A stretch of 46,177 nt of DNA from Kiritimatiellia bacterium (GTDB lineage: Bacteria; Verrucomicrobiota; Kiritimatiellia; UBA8416; JADHWI01): positions 1-46,177 of the forward strand of contig JADHWI010000018.1 in NCBI GenBank assembly GCA_016783565.1. Reading direction: 5' to 3'. The position numbers and the translations under genes were made by a program. The notes under the pieces are model-generated. The model saw only the letters and a program-made list of their open reading frames with translations. It was not told where the DNA came from and did no database searches. Below are positions 31,389 through 40,696 of the stretch, one piece after another; position 1 is the first letter of the stretch; each line of letters begins with the position of its first letter.

Positions 31389-32891
31389 ATGTCAAAGTAT
31401 TTGTTGGGAGTCGATAACGGTGGGACAATGGCCAAGGCGGCTTTGTTCACTACTGATGGCAATGAAATCGCCGTAGCTTCACGAAAGGTTAACGCCATCC
31501 AGCCGCAGCCCGGTTACGATGAGCGCGACATGCTCGAGATATGGAGCACGACGGCTGATGCGATTAAGGAAGTGATCACGACTTCAGGTGTCGATGCATC
31601 TGAGATCGCCGGCGTGGCTTGTGCCGGCCACGGCAACGGAGTGTACCTGGTCGACGGTGATGGGAATCCCGTGTATAATGCCATCTACTCCACGGACGGG
31701 CGCGCACAGTCATACATCGACAAGTGGATGGCCGATGGCGTAAACGAAAAAGCCCTGCCCATGACGACGCAGTGTCTCTGGGCAGCGCAGCCAAATGCCA
31801 TACTTTCATGGTTTCGTGATGAGAAACCTGAGGTCATGGAAAAAACCAAGTGGGTCCTCATGTGTAAGGACTACATACGGTTTCGCATGACCGGCAATAT
31901 TGCGGCTGAACTTACTGACATGTCCGGCACCAGCCTGATGAATGTGGTTACCGGCGAATACGATGACAGAGTTCTTGAGGTATTCGGTCTGTCGGGCATC
32001 AAGGATATCTTGCCGCCCCTGGTTAAGACGGCCGACATTTGCGGTGGAATAACCGCAGAGGCAGCGGCCGCCACTGGCCTGAAAGAGGGCACGCCTGTTG
32101 CGGGCGGTATGTTCGATATCGACGCCTGTGGCTTGGCCTCCGGCATCATTGACGAAGGTCAGATGTCGCTCGTGGCCGGTACATGGGGAAACAACCAGTA
32201 CATCAGCAAAGAACCGCTCATCGACAGCGGCCTCTTCATGACCTCCTGCTACAGTATGCCGGGTTGGTATCTGATGCTGGAAGGCAGTCCGACTTCTGCC
32301 AGTAACCTGGAGTGGTTCGTGACGCGCTTCTTTGAGGCGGAAAGAGCTGAAGCCAAGGCGGCCGGTAAATCCGTGTATCAATATTGCGATGAGAGGGTGG
32401 CGTCGGTCATAGACGATGACATGGATATCACGTTTCTCCCGTTCCTGTATGGATCCAATGCCACGGCAGGTGCGAAAGGCAGCTTGATCGGGTTGGAAGG
32501 GTTTCACACGCGAGCCCATGTGCTGCGCGCGGTCTACGAAGGTATTGTCTTTGGTCATCACACACATCTGCAGCGGCTGCTGAAATTCCGGTCTGTTCCG
32601 GATGTCATTCGTTTCACCGGTGGTGCGGCACGCAGCGAACTCTGGGTGCAGATGTTTGCCGACTGTTTCCAGATTCCAGTTGAGATTCCTGCCGGAACTG
32701 AGCTGGGTGCCCTGGGTGCTGCCATTGCTGCCGGGGTAGCGGTGGGGTGCTACGCGAGCTACGAAGAGGCAGTCAAAGCCATGACAAAGGTTGGGCGACG
32801 ACAGGAACCCAATGCGGCAAAGCAGCAACAGTACGCCGACAAGTACGGGAAATACGTTGCTGTGATTGATGCACTGTCCGGGGTTTGGTAG
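31389..32891 (+). CDS. FGGY kinase, L-xylulose kinase (LyxK)-like
   Basis: A 500-aa FGGY sugar kinase. VDNGGTMAKAALF (residues 8-20), GVACAGHGNGVYLVDGDGNP and FLPFLYGSNATAGAKG resemble E. coli LyxK. TGGAARSELWVQMFADCF and ELGALGAAIAAG form the C-terminal ATP and sugar site. It phosphorylates a ketopentose-like sugar with ATP. With DeoC, its product may be converted by the isomerase-like enzyme into the aldolase substrate. TAGGAGGACATC precedes the start. It is the last gene of the plus-strand block. The convergent sulfatase ends only 8 bases away, leaving no room for a terminator. Confidence 0.82.
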   Translation: MSKYLLGVDNGGTMAKAALFTTDGNEIAVASRKVNAIQPQPGYDERDMLEIWSTTADAIKEVITTSGVDASEIAGVACAGHGNGVYLVDGDGNPVYNAIYSTDGRAQSYIDKWMADGVNEKALPMTTQCLWAAQPNAILSWFRDEKPEVMEKTKWVLMCKDYIRFRMTGNIAAELTDMSGTSLMNVVTGEYDDRVLEVFGLSGIKDILPPLVKTADICGGITAEAAAATGLKEGTPVAGGMFDIDACGLASGIIDEGQMSLVAGTWGNNQYISKEPLIDSGLFMTSCYSMPGWYLMLEGSPTSASNLEWFVTRFFEAERAEAKAAGKSVYQYCDERVASVIDDDMDITFLPFLYGSNATAGAKGSLIGLEGFHTRAHVLRAVYEGIVFGHHTHLQRLLKFRSVPDVIRFTGGAARSELWVQMFADCFQIPVEIPAGTELGALGAAIAAGVAVGCYASYEEAVKAMTKVGRRQEPNAAKQQQYADKYGKYVAVIDALSGVW

Positions 32892-32899
32892 CCGAAACG

Positions 32900-34231
32900 C
32901 TATCGGACTTTCTTGAGAGTTGCTGTGTTGCCGCCTTTTGCGATTTGTTTGAGCAGCGCCTTCAACTCGGCGACTTTCTCGGGATGTTGGGCCGCAAGAT
33001 TTGTCGTTTCGCCGAGGTCGGTCTCAAGGTTGTATAGTTCTTCGACTTGCGCTCGTTTTGTGTCGCGGGAATAGCCGTACATGCAGTGCTTTGCTTTGAG
33101 ATATTTCCACTTACCTTTGCGCATGGCGTTGACGTAGAAGAAGCTGTCGCGTGCACCCGTTTTGCTTTTTCCAAGCAGCAGGTCGGTCTGATCAACACCG
33201 TCGATTTTGCGGTCTGTAGGCACCGCATAACCGGCCAGGTTAGCGAAGGTCGGCATGAAGTCGATCGTCGCGAAAATGGCGTCGGACACTTTGCCTTTAG
33301 GAACCTTTCCCGGCCAGCGCACGATGCATGGCACACGTATGCCGCCTTCATAGCAGGAACCCTTGCCGTTGCGCAGCGGTCCGGATTCGCCCCAGAAGAT
33401 GGAATCTTTGGGATGCCCCTTCTTTTTGTTTGTGTAGGCTGGTTGATTCCATGGGCCATTGTCGGAAGTATAAATGACCAGGGTATCTTTTGCCAGGCCC
33501 AGCTCATCAAGCGTGTCCAGCAGGCGTCCGGTTTCGTAGTCGAACTCTTCGACGACATCGCCGTAGAGATCGCCTGCGGACTTGCCCCGGAATCGTGGTG
33601 ATGCGTCGATGATCGTATGCATCATGGTGTGGGCCACATAGAGTACGAAGGGCTTCTTGGGATCACGCGTGTTTTTGAGGTAGTCAATGGCCTTATCGGT
33701 GTACAGGGTTGTCAGGCTGCCCATGTCGCGGGTGTTGCCGGCGGGTTCGTTGTTTTTGTGAAACGCTACACCGCCGTCATCGTTTGCTCCGAGCGTGCCG
33801 AAGTAGTAGTCGAAGCCTTGAGCGTTGGGCATGCGTTCGATGATGGGCTTGCGGTTGGAGACATCCCATTTGCCGATGCAGGCGGTCTGGTATCCGGCAT
33901 CCTTGATTAGCTCGGCGAACGTAATCTCGCTTGCCGGCATGCCCCAGCCCTTGCTGCGGATGGGGTAGCGCCCGGTCAGGAGTGCGGAGCGGGATGGACC
34001 GCAGACGTGTTGGGCGTAGAAGTTGGTAAAACGCGTTCCTTCCCTGGCCAGCTTATCGATGCGCGGCGTCTTGTTTTTGGTGTTGCCATAGCAGCCCATA
34101 TCCGCATAGCCCTGATCGTCGGTGAAGACTATGAGGATGTTGGGTTTTGCTGCGTTTGCACGTGTGGATAGAGCTGCGACTGCAGTGAAGAGGCATAGAA
34201 GAAGGCTCAAGGAACGGGTATATTGTTTCAT
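32900..34231 (-). CDS. Secreted sulfatase (formylglycine type)
   Basis: A 443-aa exported sulfatase. It has a signal peptide (MKQYTRSLSLLLCLFTAVAA..., cleaved near NAA). ILIVFTDDQGYADMGCYG carries metal-binding Asp residues. The CGPSR motif (C-x-P-S-R, about residue 92) is the site oxidised to formylglycine by an anaerobic or aerobic maturase. HTMMHTIIDASPRF and YTSDNGPW carry the remaining metal ligands. It removes sulfate from a glycan in the periplasm or outside, as in many marine PVC bacteria. It shares an operon with the DUF1080 gene, 26 bases upstream. It is not linked to the BMC genes. Confidence 0.88.
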   Translation of the reverse strand: MKQYTRSLSLLLCLFTAVAALSTRANAAKPNILIVFTDDQGYADMGCYGNTKNKTPRIDKLAREGTRFTNFYAQHVCGPSRSALLTGRYPIRSKGWGMPASEITFAELIKDAGYQTACIGKWDVSNRKPIIERMPNAQGFDYYFGTLGANDDGGVAFHKNNEPAGNTRDMGSLTTLYTDKAIDYLKNTRDPKKPFVLYVAHTMMHTIIDASPRFRGKSAGDLYGDVVEEFDYETGRLLDTLDELGLAKDTLVIYTSDNGPWNQPAYTNKKKGHPKDSIFWGESGPLRNGKGSCYEGGIRVPCIVRWPGKVPKGKVSDAIFATIDFMPTFANLAGYAVPTDRKIDGVDQTDLLLGKSKTGARDSFFYVNAMRKGKWKYLKAKHCMYGYSRDTKRAQVEELYNLETDLGETTNLAAQHPEKVAELKALLKQIAKGGNTATLKKVR

Positions 34232-34257
34232 AAGAACTCTGTTGTTAAGGGGCGTGT

Positions 34258-34959
34258 CTACTCAGCCACCCAGATGTTTCGGTATTGCACCTTGTTGCTG
34301 TGATCCTGAAGAAAGAGGCCTTCAGGTTCAGGGGTCTCGCGGCGCTGGCAAGCGGTTGTGGTGCGGGGCAGTTCCACGTTGTCGTGGATCAGCACGCCGT
34401 TGAGTCTTACCGTGATACGGGCATTGGCGGTTTTCTTGCCTGCGTCGTCCCATTTGGCGGCGGTGAACTCCACATCGTAGGTTTGCCAGGTGCCGGCGGG
34501 CGCGCACATGTTGTGCTGGGGTACGGCGATCTTGTAAATGCCTCCGCATTCGTTGTCTTTGGGCGGGTTGCCGTGGCTGGCCAGCACCTGTACTTCGTAG
34601 CGTCCCTGAAAGTAGAGGCCGCTGTTGCCTGCGCCCTGGCCGCGTTTGCCTTTTTCAATGGGTGAGCGGAACTCGAGGTGCAGCTTCATGTCTTTGAACT
34701 TGTGACGCGAGGTGATGTCGCGAGTTCCCGGCTTCACCTCCATGACGCCGTCTTCAAGGAGCGTCCAGCGGCAAGCGTCCGAACCATCAGGGCCTTTCTT
34801 TGTGGCAGCCCACTGGTCCATTCCTGACTTCTTGTCGAGAAGCACAATAGCTTTTCTTGGTGGTTTCTTTCCCATCGTGGGGGACGGTTTTTCGTAGACT
34901 TCAGCCATGGCGGATGCGGTGATGGTCATGGCGACCAGCATGAGGATCAACTGCTTCAT
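34258..34959 (-). CDS. DUF1080/3-keto-disaccharide hydrolase-fold secreted protein
   Basis: A 233-aa exported protein. The signal peptide is MKQLILMLVAMTITASAMA. The concanavalin-like beta-sandwich follows, with KLHLEFRSPIEKGKRGQGAGNSGLYFQGRYE split around residues 110-140, a family landmark, then a GLFLQDHSNKVQYRNIWV ending. This DUF1080 fold includes 3-keto-disaccharide hydrolases and is very common in PVC genomes, often beside sulfatases. A role in breaking or binding sulfated glycans is likely. AAGGAACC precedes the ATG. It is the first gene of the two-gene operon. Confidence 0.85.
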   Translation of the reverse strand: MKQLILMLVAMTITASAMAEVYEKPSPTMGKKPPRKAIVLLDKKSGMDQWAATKKGPDGSDACRWTLLEDGVMEVKPGTRDITSRHKFKDMKLHLEFRSPIEKGKRGQGAGNSGLYFQGRYEVQVLASHGNPPKDNECGGIYKIAVPQHNMCAPAGTWQTYDVEFTAAKWDDAGKKTANARITVRLNGVLIHDNVELPRTTTACQRRETPEPEGLFLQDHSNKVQYRNIWVAE

Positions 34960-35153
34960 TTCGTGGTTCCTTGTTTATGGTTCAGTTCTGATAGTGAGAA
35001 CGGTGTATCCTAGGGCGTCGGAGGGCGTTTGGAAAGAGCTGTATTTCGGGAAAATGTTGTGTGGTTTACTCGATTAGGCTCGGCCTGTACCGATTAGCTC
35101 AGCAGGAGCTTCGCACTCCAGGGGATGAGGAAGTGCGGCAGGTGGTGGTGAGA

Positions 35154-35162
35154 TTCTTGCCG
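35154..35162. repeat. 9-bp target duplication, left copy
   Basis: TTCTTGCCG stands immediately left of the 142-bp element and is exactly repeated at 35305-35313, immediately right of it. This is the footprint of a transposition event. Confidence 0.85.
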
Positions 35163-35304
35163 CAGCAATTCTCATTATGGATTTCATTGGTAGGGCGCGC
35201 AGTCCCTTGCGCGCCGTTCTCGTCCTAAAACGGCGGCCAAGGGACTGGCAGCCCTACCACCGAATGACTTTTTGCCTCAAAATGGGCCATAATGAGAATT
35301 GCTG
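35163..35304. mobile_element. 142-bp MITE-like element, copy 2, with 9-bp TSD
   Basis: Perfect 18-bp terminal inverted repeats (CAGCAATTCTCATTATGG and its inverse) bound a 142-bp core without coding capacity. TTCTTGCCG occurs directly on both sides. The interior hairpin (GGTAGGGC...GCCCTACC) resembles REP/BIME cores. It sits upstream of the second HzsA-like gene, in a gap (34960-35403) with no other gene. The active transposase must lie elsewhere in the genome. The 18-bp ends and 9-bp duplication should identify the IS family. Confidence 0.88.
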
Positions 35305-35313
35305 TTCTTGCCG
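35305..35313. repeat. 9-bp target duplication, right copy
   Basis: TTCTTGCCG matches 35154-35162 exactly and abuts the right end of the 142-bp element. Confidence 0.85.
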
Positions 35314-35403
35314 GTACCGCACTTGTTATTTGTGCGTATGTGAGCTAATGGTAAAGAGATTTGTATTGTGACCGAAAGAATGTCGTCAGGGAGTTGTTAT
35401 CAG

Positions 35404-37950
35404 ATGCTTTCAGTAAGAGTTATTGTCTCGTCGGCTGTTGCCATGATTGTCGCCGTGCAAGGCTTCGCGGCTGAATCTATTGCCGCGGTTCAACCGGCTT
35501 TGGCCGAGATTCAATCGGAGGCAAAAGCGGCTCTGGCTGAGCATGGCGTGAAGGAAATTATTTTCTCAACCAGAGCCAATAGTAATGATGGGCACTGGTA
35601 TGCCAATCTGGGCTATTGGTCTTATGATGAGAACAAGATGCTCTACGGGAAGGGTGGGCGGCTGTGCAAACTGAACGTTGAGACGGGGCAGATGACCGTT
35701 CTCATCGACGATCCCGAAGGGACGGTGCGTGACCCGACCGTTCACTACGACGCAAATAAGATCCTGTTTTCCTGGCGCAAGGCCGACAGCAGAGTCTTTC
35801 ATTTGTATGAATGTGATCTTAATGGCGGTAACATGACCCAACTGACTGACAGTGCGTATGATGATATTGAGCCATGTTATTTGCCGGATGGCGGGATTGT
35901 TTTCGTTTCAACCCGTGCCAAGCGTTACGTTAATTGCTGGCTCACGCAGGTGGCCACTATTCATCGCTGCGATGGTGATGGTAAGAATATTCGGGAACTT
36001 TCCGCAAATATTGAACATGACAATACGCCCTGGGTGTTGCCGGACGGCCGTATTATTTACCAGCGCTGGGAATACGTGGACCGTTCCCAGGTAGACTATC
36101 ATCATCTCTGGACCATGAATCCTGACGGAACCGAACAGATGGTCTACTTTGGCAACATGCACCCGTCAGAGCTGTACATTGATGCCAAGCCCATCCCGGG
36201 CACCGACAAGATCATGTTTATCAACTCGCCGGGTCATGGTCGTATTGAGCATGAAGGTCGTGTGGCGATTGTCTCTGACGAGCTGGGTCCGGACAACAAG
36301 AAGGCTTTGAAGAATATTTCCAGGCACGCCTGTCGCGATCCATGGCCGCTTTCAGAGAATCTTTTTATCGTTTCGAAGAACCGGAAGATTCTTGCCATGG
36401 ACGCTCAGGGTATCACCACGCAGATCTACGAACTACCGTCCAGTTTTCAAAGAGCGATCAACATCCAGGAGCCGCGTCCGGTCATAAAGCGTAAACGCGA
36501 GCGAGTGATTCCGCTACGCGTAAACCTGGCAAAGAATACCGGCCAACTTGTCCTCAATGATGTCACCTTCGGGCGGAATATGAAGGGGGTCAAGAAGGGG
36601 GAGATCAAGAAGCTTCTGGTGCTTGAGTCACTGCCAAAACCGATCAATTTCACCGGAGGTATGGATCCTTTGACGTATGGCGGTAGCTTCACCATGGAAC
36701 GAGTTGTAGGAACCGTTCCGGTTGAAGAGGATGGCTCTGCGTTTATGGAGTTGCCGGCTAACCGTGCGTTCTTCTTTGTGGCGCTTGATAAAGATGACAA
36801 CTCGGTAAAGCGCATGCAGAGTTTCCTGACGGTTATGCCGGGTGAAGTCCAGAGCTGCGTGGGCTGTCACGAGGAGCGCGGTACCACGCCGGAGAACAAG
36901 GCCGATGCGAGCCGCCTTATGGCACTCAAGCGAGCGCCCAGCAAACCGAAAAAGATTAATGGCATTCCGGAGGTGTTTGACTTCCCGCGTGATATTCAGC
37001 CGATTCTCGATAAGCATTGCCTCAAGTGTCACGATTACGATAAGCGTAAGGGTGGCGTCATTCTTACCGGTGACCGTGGACCGATGTTCTCGCATAGCTA
37101 CGTCACGCTCACGCTGAAAAAACAGGTTGCGGATGGCCGCAACCTCGCCAAGAGCAACTATCCGCCGCGCGCATTGGGCACATCGGCGAGTGCGTTGATG
37201 AAGAAGATAGACGGCAGTCATCACAAGGTGAAGGTGTCCCGGCGCGACGCGGATATGATTCGCTACTGGATCGAGTCGGCGGCTTGCTATCCGGGAACCT
37301 ACGCGGCACTGGGGCATGGCAGTATCGGCGGCTACCAGAAAAACCGACAGATCCATAACGACGACAGTTGGCCCACCTCGGATGCATTCACGAAAGCAAT
37401 CGGCAATCGGTGTGGTCAATGCCATAATAACGGGACCGCAAGCATTCCCAAAAAGATTCGGGACGAGAACGGCATATCGTTCTGGCGATTTCCGATCAAT
37501 CATCCCAAACACAAGTATTCGCGACACCTGATGTTCAACCTGACCCGGCCGGAGAAATCGATGATCCTGCTCGCGCCGTTATCGAAGAAAGCCGGCGGGC
37601 TTGATCTGTGTAAGGTCAATGAGTCGAACAGCACGCATGCACCGCTGCTTTTTTCATCGACCGACGACCCCGATTACCAGGCACTTCTTGCCCACATGGT
37701 TGCGGGAAAGGACTACCTGGAGAATCAACTCACCCGTTTTGACATGCCGAATTTCAAGCCGCGCAGAGAGTACTTCCGAGAGATGAAACGCTACGGTATC
37801 TTGCCTGCTTCATTCGATCCGGAGAAGGATTCCTTTGATGTTTACGAGCTGGATCAGAAATACTGGGAATCGCTCTGGTATTATCCCGAGGGCGCTCAAC
37901 GCCCGAAGCTGTATAAGAATGCAGAGGTCGCAGAGGGAGAAGCTCCTTGA
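35404..37950 (+). CDS. HzsA-related secreted three-haem protein
   Basis: A protein of about 848 aa. The start at 35404 gives signal peptide MLSVRVIVSSAVAMIVAVQG with cleavage near FAAE. Longer frames begin at ATG 35380 and GTG 35368. PD40-like propeller repeats follow (PCYLPDGGIVFVSTRAKR, VLPDGRIIYQRWEY). Three c-haem motifs lie at CVGCH (about 485), CLKCH (about 539) and CGQCH (about 670). It has no discoidin domain, unlike the paralogue at 12303. The HzsA relationship is to a fold found in many PVC bacteria without anammox metabolism, so a periplasmic redox role of unknown substrate is inferred. It has no partner genes nearby. The gene to the right is a sugar kinase. Confidence 0.78.
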   Translation: MLSVRVIVSSAVAMIVAVQGFAAESIAAVQPALAEIQSEAKAALAEHGVKEIIFSTRANSNDGHWYANLGYWSYDENKMLYGKGGRLCKLNVETGQMTVLIDDPEGTVRDPTVHYDANKILFSWRKADSRVFHLYECDLNGGNMTQLTDSAYDDIEPCYLPDGGIVFVSTRAKRYVNCWLTQVATIHRCDGDGKNIRELSANIEHDNTPWVLPDGRIIYQRWEYVDRSQVDYHHLWTMNPDGTEQMVYFGNMHPSELYIDAKPIPGTDKIMFINSPGHGRIEHEGRVAIVSDELGPDNKKALKNISRHACRDPWPLSENLFIVSKNRKILAMDAQGITTQIYELPSSFQRAINIQEPRPVIKRKRERVIPLRVNLAKNTGQLVLNDVTFGRNMKGVKKGEIKKLLVLESLPKPINFTGGMDPLTYGGSFTMERVVGTVPVEEDGSAFMELPANRAFFFVALDKDDNSVKRMQSFLTVMPGEVQSCVGCHEERGTTPENKADASRLMALKRAPSKPKKINGIPEVFDFPRDIQPILDKHCLKCHDYDKRKGGVILTGDRGPMFSHSYVTLTLKKQVADGRNLAKSNYPPRALGTSASALMKKIDGSHHKVKVSRRDADMIRYWIESAACYPGTYAALGHGSIGGYQKNRQIHNDDSWPTSDAFTKAIGNRCGQCHNNGTASIPKKIRDENGISFWRFPINHPKHKYSRHLMFNLTRPEKSMILLAPLSKKAGGLDLCKVNESNSTHAPLLFSSTDDPDYQALLAHMVAGKDYLENQLTRFDMPNFKPRREYFREMKRYGILPASFDPEKDSFDVYELDQKYWESLWYYPEGAQRPKLYKNAEVAEGEAP

Positions 37951-38004
37951 TGGCGTTACGGACCGGAGTGTTGTGTATTATGGCATTGCCATGTTGTGTT
38001 CACG

Positions 38005-38922
38005 ATGGCAATATCCGTATCTATGATTTCCTTAAATGATGTACAAGACGGTTTCAAGATCGCAGGACTGGGTGAAGTGCTTTGGGATGCGTTCCCGGAG
38101 GGCGAGAAGTTCGGCGGCGCTCCCGCAAATTTTGCCTGCCATTGCCATTCTTTGGGTGGCACGGGCTACGTGATCAGTTGCCTGGGCAATGATGAACGTG
38201 GCCGGATGGCACGAGAATTCCTGGATAATCATGGTGCGGACACTTCCGGTCTGGCGACCAGTGATGAGCACGAAACCGGTGTGGTGGTCGTGACGCTCGA
38301 TGCGAACGGCAAGCCCGATTACGAGATCAAAGAAGGCGTGGCGTGGGACTACATTCCCTGGACTGATGCTACGGCTAAGATCTGTGCTGAAGCGGATGCC
38401 TTGTGTTTTGGTTCGCTTTGCCAGCGCAATGCGGTCTCGCGTGCGACGGTTGAAAAGTGTCTCGCGGCCACAAAGCCCGATTGTCTGCGCGTTTTCGACA
38501 TTAATATCCGACAGACTTTTTACACACCCGAGGTCCTTCTCGCATCCCTCGAAGCAGCCAATGCATTGAAACTCAATGACGAGGAATTGCCTATCGTGGC
38601 ATCTCTGTTTGATCTATCCGGCACGGATGAAGAGCTGCTGCGGGCGATTATTGAGAAGTGTGATTTGAAATTGGCGATTTTGACTTGCGGTCCGAAAGGT
38701 GCGTTGATGATGACTCCTGAGGAGTCCAACTTCACGGTGCCCCCCGATGAACCTGTTGTGAATACGGTGGGGGCGGGCGATTCCTTTACGGCGGCAACCA
38801 TTATGGGTTTTCTGAAGGGACGATCCCTGGAAGAAATCAATAAACATGCCAATGAATTGGCAACATATGTGTGTACGCAGCATGGTGCGGTGCCTGAGCT
38901 GCCTGAGTCACTCATACAGTAG
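38005..38922 (+). CDS. PfkB-family carbohydrate kinase (fructokinase-like)
   Basis: A protein of about 305 aa in the PfkB/ribokinase family. IAGLGEVLWDAFPEG near the start and GGAPANFACHCHSLGG (about 36-51) are typical of fructokinases. NTVGAGDSFTAA is the C-terminal catalytic signature with the base Asp. It phosphorylates fructose or a similar hexose with ATP. The start is uncertain: ATG 38005, ATG 38023 and GTG 37996 are all in frame, and none has a clear binding site. The sugar transporter follows 16 bases after its stop, so uptake and phosphorylation are probably co-expressed. Confidence 0.8.
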   Translation: MAISVSMISLNDVQDGFKIAGLGEVLWDAFPEGEKFGGAPANFACHCHSLGGTGYVISCLGNDERGRMAREFLDNHGADTSGLATSDEHETGVVVVTLDANGKPDYEIKEGVAWDYIPWTDATAKICAEADALCFGSLCQRNAVSRATVEKCLAATKPDCLRVFDINIRQTFYTPEVLLASLEAANALKLNDEELPIVASLFDLSGTDEELLRAIIEKCDLKLAILTCGPKGALMMTPEESNFTVPPDEPVVNTVGAGDSFTAATIMGFLKGRSLEEINKHANELATYVCTQHGAVPELPESLIQ

Positions 38923-38938
38923 GGAGGAAGAGAACCGA

Positions 38939-40537
38939 ATGAAGCATAAACGTTTGATACTCTGGTCGATAGCAGCATCTCTCGCGGGATTCTTGTTTGG
39001 ATTTGATACGATTGTGATTTCCGGTGCGGAGCAGCGGATTCAGGATCTCTGGAAGCTCAGCGGAACGCTGCATGGCTTTGCTGTGAGTGCTGCCCTCTGG
39101 GGTACGGTGTTGGGTGCCATTTTCGGCGGCATACCATCCTCCAAGTACGGGCGTAAGAAATGCCTGGTTTCTATTGGTTTTCTCTATTTTGTTTCGGCGG
39201 TAGGGTCCGGTTTGGCTCCTGACGTGTACAGCTTCATGATTGCCAGATTTATAGGCGGTGTGGGCGTGGGTGCGGCAACCGTTGTTTCTCCAATGTTTAT
39301 CTCTGAGATTTCTCCCGCTGACAACCGCGGAAAATTGGCCGGGTTGTTCCAGTTCAACATCGTGTTCGGTATTCTGGTTGCATTCGTTTCCAATTACCTG
39401 TTCGGCACGTTTGGAAACGTCGCTACCTCCTGGCGCTGGATGCTTGGCATTGAGGCCGTGCCGGCTGCCTTGTACACACTCTGGACCTTGTCGCTGCCGG
39501 AGAGCCCGCGTTGGCTCATCACGCACGCCAAGCAACGTGAAGCTGGCGCAGCGATTTTTCAGCAGATCAATCCTGAAGCCAGTGCGGAAGAGATTGAGAC
39601 GCTGGTAAGTGAAGTGGAAGCTACGGTTTTGGACACGAAGAAGACTTCACGCTTCTGGACCATGCGCCTTAAGTTGCCCATCATGATGGCTTTCTTAATC
39701 GCACTGTTCAACCAGTTCTCAGGCATTAATATCATTCTCTATTTTGCTCCGCGCCTGATGGGTATGGCCGGGTTGCAGAACGCCTTGGCTGCGTCTGCAT
39801 CTCTCGGTGTAACGAATTTGATTTTCACGTTTGTTGGTCTGTACCTGATCGACAAGCTGGGTCGTCGTTCGCTGCTTTATATTGGGTCGATTGGCTACAT
39901 CCTTTCTCTGGGAATCTGTGCGTTTGCATTTCTCACGACGCCGGGCTTCAAGGTGGCCGCCAGTGCCGGTGATATGGTCTCCGCTGCAAATGCAGTCGTC
40001 ACAGTCGAGAAAGGCGAGAAGTTCTTTACCGATGAGGACAAGGTCGCGATCTATGAGGGCTACGAAGCGGCAAAGGTTGCGTTGGTTGATGCATCCAAGA
40101 CGGAGGGTTACGAAGGCGAAGCGATTGCCATTCCTGCAGAAACGACACCTGCGGATGTTATTGTGATTGCAGAGGCAGGCATGGACGCTGCATCGGAATT
40201 GATTGGTCCTATGAGTTTGGTCGTACTGGCATGTCTCATCGCGTTTATCGCATCGCATGCCGTTGGCCAGGGCGCTGTGATTTGGGTGTTCATTGCCGAG
40301 ATCTTCCCCAATGATCATCGTGCAGCCGGCACTGCGCTGGGAAGTTCGACGCACTGGGTATGCGCGGCAACGCTCACTTTCCTGTTCCCAATAGCCATGG
40401 CGCATTTTGATGCTGGCGTACTTTTCGCCTTCTTCACTTTCTGCATGTGTCTGCAGCTCCTCTGGGTCAAGCTCATGGTCATTGAGACCAAAGGCATCAC
40501 TCTCGAAGAGATCGAGAAGAAGTTGGGTATTATTTAA
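38939..40537 (+). CDS. Sugar porter-family MFS transporter with extra loop
   Basis: A 532-aa sugar:H+ symporter-like protein. LFGFDTIVISGAEQRIQ near residue 20, GRKK after helix 2, PESPRWLI before the central loop, FNQFSGINIILYFAPRLM, and KLGRRSLLYIGSIGY are all family marks. Compared with ordinary sugar porters (about 460-490 aa) it carries an extra polar segment of roughly 80 residues between helices 9 and 10 (from about AASAGDMVSAAN to ASELIGPMS). It probably imports fructose or a related sugar for the adjoining kinase. AGGGAGGAAGAG gives a strong start at 38939. The frame extends upstream through the kinase end, but that is not real. Confidence 0.83.
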   Translation: MKHKRLILWSIAASLAGFLFGFDTIVISGAEQRIQDLWKLSGTLHGFAVSAALWGTVLGAIFGGIPSSKYGRKKCLVSIGFLYFVSAVGSGLAPDVYSFMIARFIGGVGVGAATVVSPMFISEISPADNRGKLAGLFQFNIVFGILVAFVSNYLFGTFGNVATSWRWMLGIEAVPAALYTLWTLSLPESPRWLITHAKQREAGAAIFQQINPEASAEEIETLVSEVEATVLDTKKTSRFWTMRLKLPIMMAFLIALFNQFSGINIILYFAPRLMGMAGLQNALAASASLGVTNLIFTFVGLYLIDKLGRRSLLYIGSIGYILSLGICAFAFLTTPGFKVAASAGDMVSAANAVVTVEKGEKFFTDEDKVAIYEGYEAAKVALVDASKTEGYEGEAIAIPAETTPADVIVIAEAGMDAASELIGPMSLVVLACLIAFIASHAVGQGAVIWVFIAEIFPNDHRAAGTALGSSTHWVCAATLTFLFPIAMAHFDAGVLFAFFTFCMCLQLLWVKLMVIETKGITLEEIEKKLGII

Positions 40538-40549
40538 GCGTATGCTTTT

Positions 40550-40584
40550 CGTGGGGTGTGGGTTTGCCCGCACCTCACGTTTGA
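40550..40584 (+). terminator. Hairpin after sugar porter gene
   Basis: CGTGGGGTGTGGG and CCCGCACCTCACG form a 13-bp stem with two G-U type pairs and a TTTG loop. Only TTT follows. It starts 12 bases after the stop and is a probable transcript end. Confidence 0.5.
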
Positions 40585-40696
40585 ACGCGATAGGTTGATT
40601 TGTTTTATTGATTGCGGCAAGTGCAGGGGTTGTACGGAGACGTGGTTTTCTTGCAGTAATATGGAGTTATTGTAGCCTACAGAAAGCGGAGGAAGT

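Noticed and set aside
32880-32899. Terminator between the BMC kinase and the convergent sulfatase
   Set aside because: The genes are only 8 bases apart and no stable hairpin with a T-run lies there. Transcripts probably overlap.
35085-35125. A tRNA-like start (GATTAGCTCAGC)
   Set aside because: The D-arm-like piece has no matching acceptor stem, anticodon arm or TTCGA loop downstream. It is not a tRNA.
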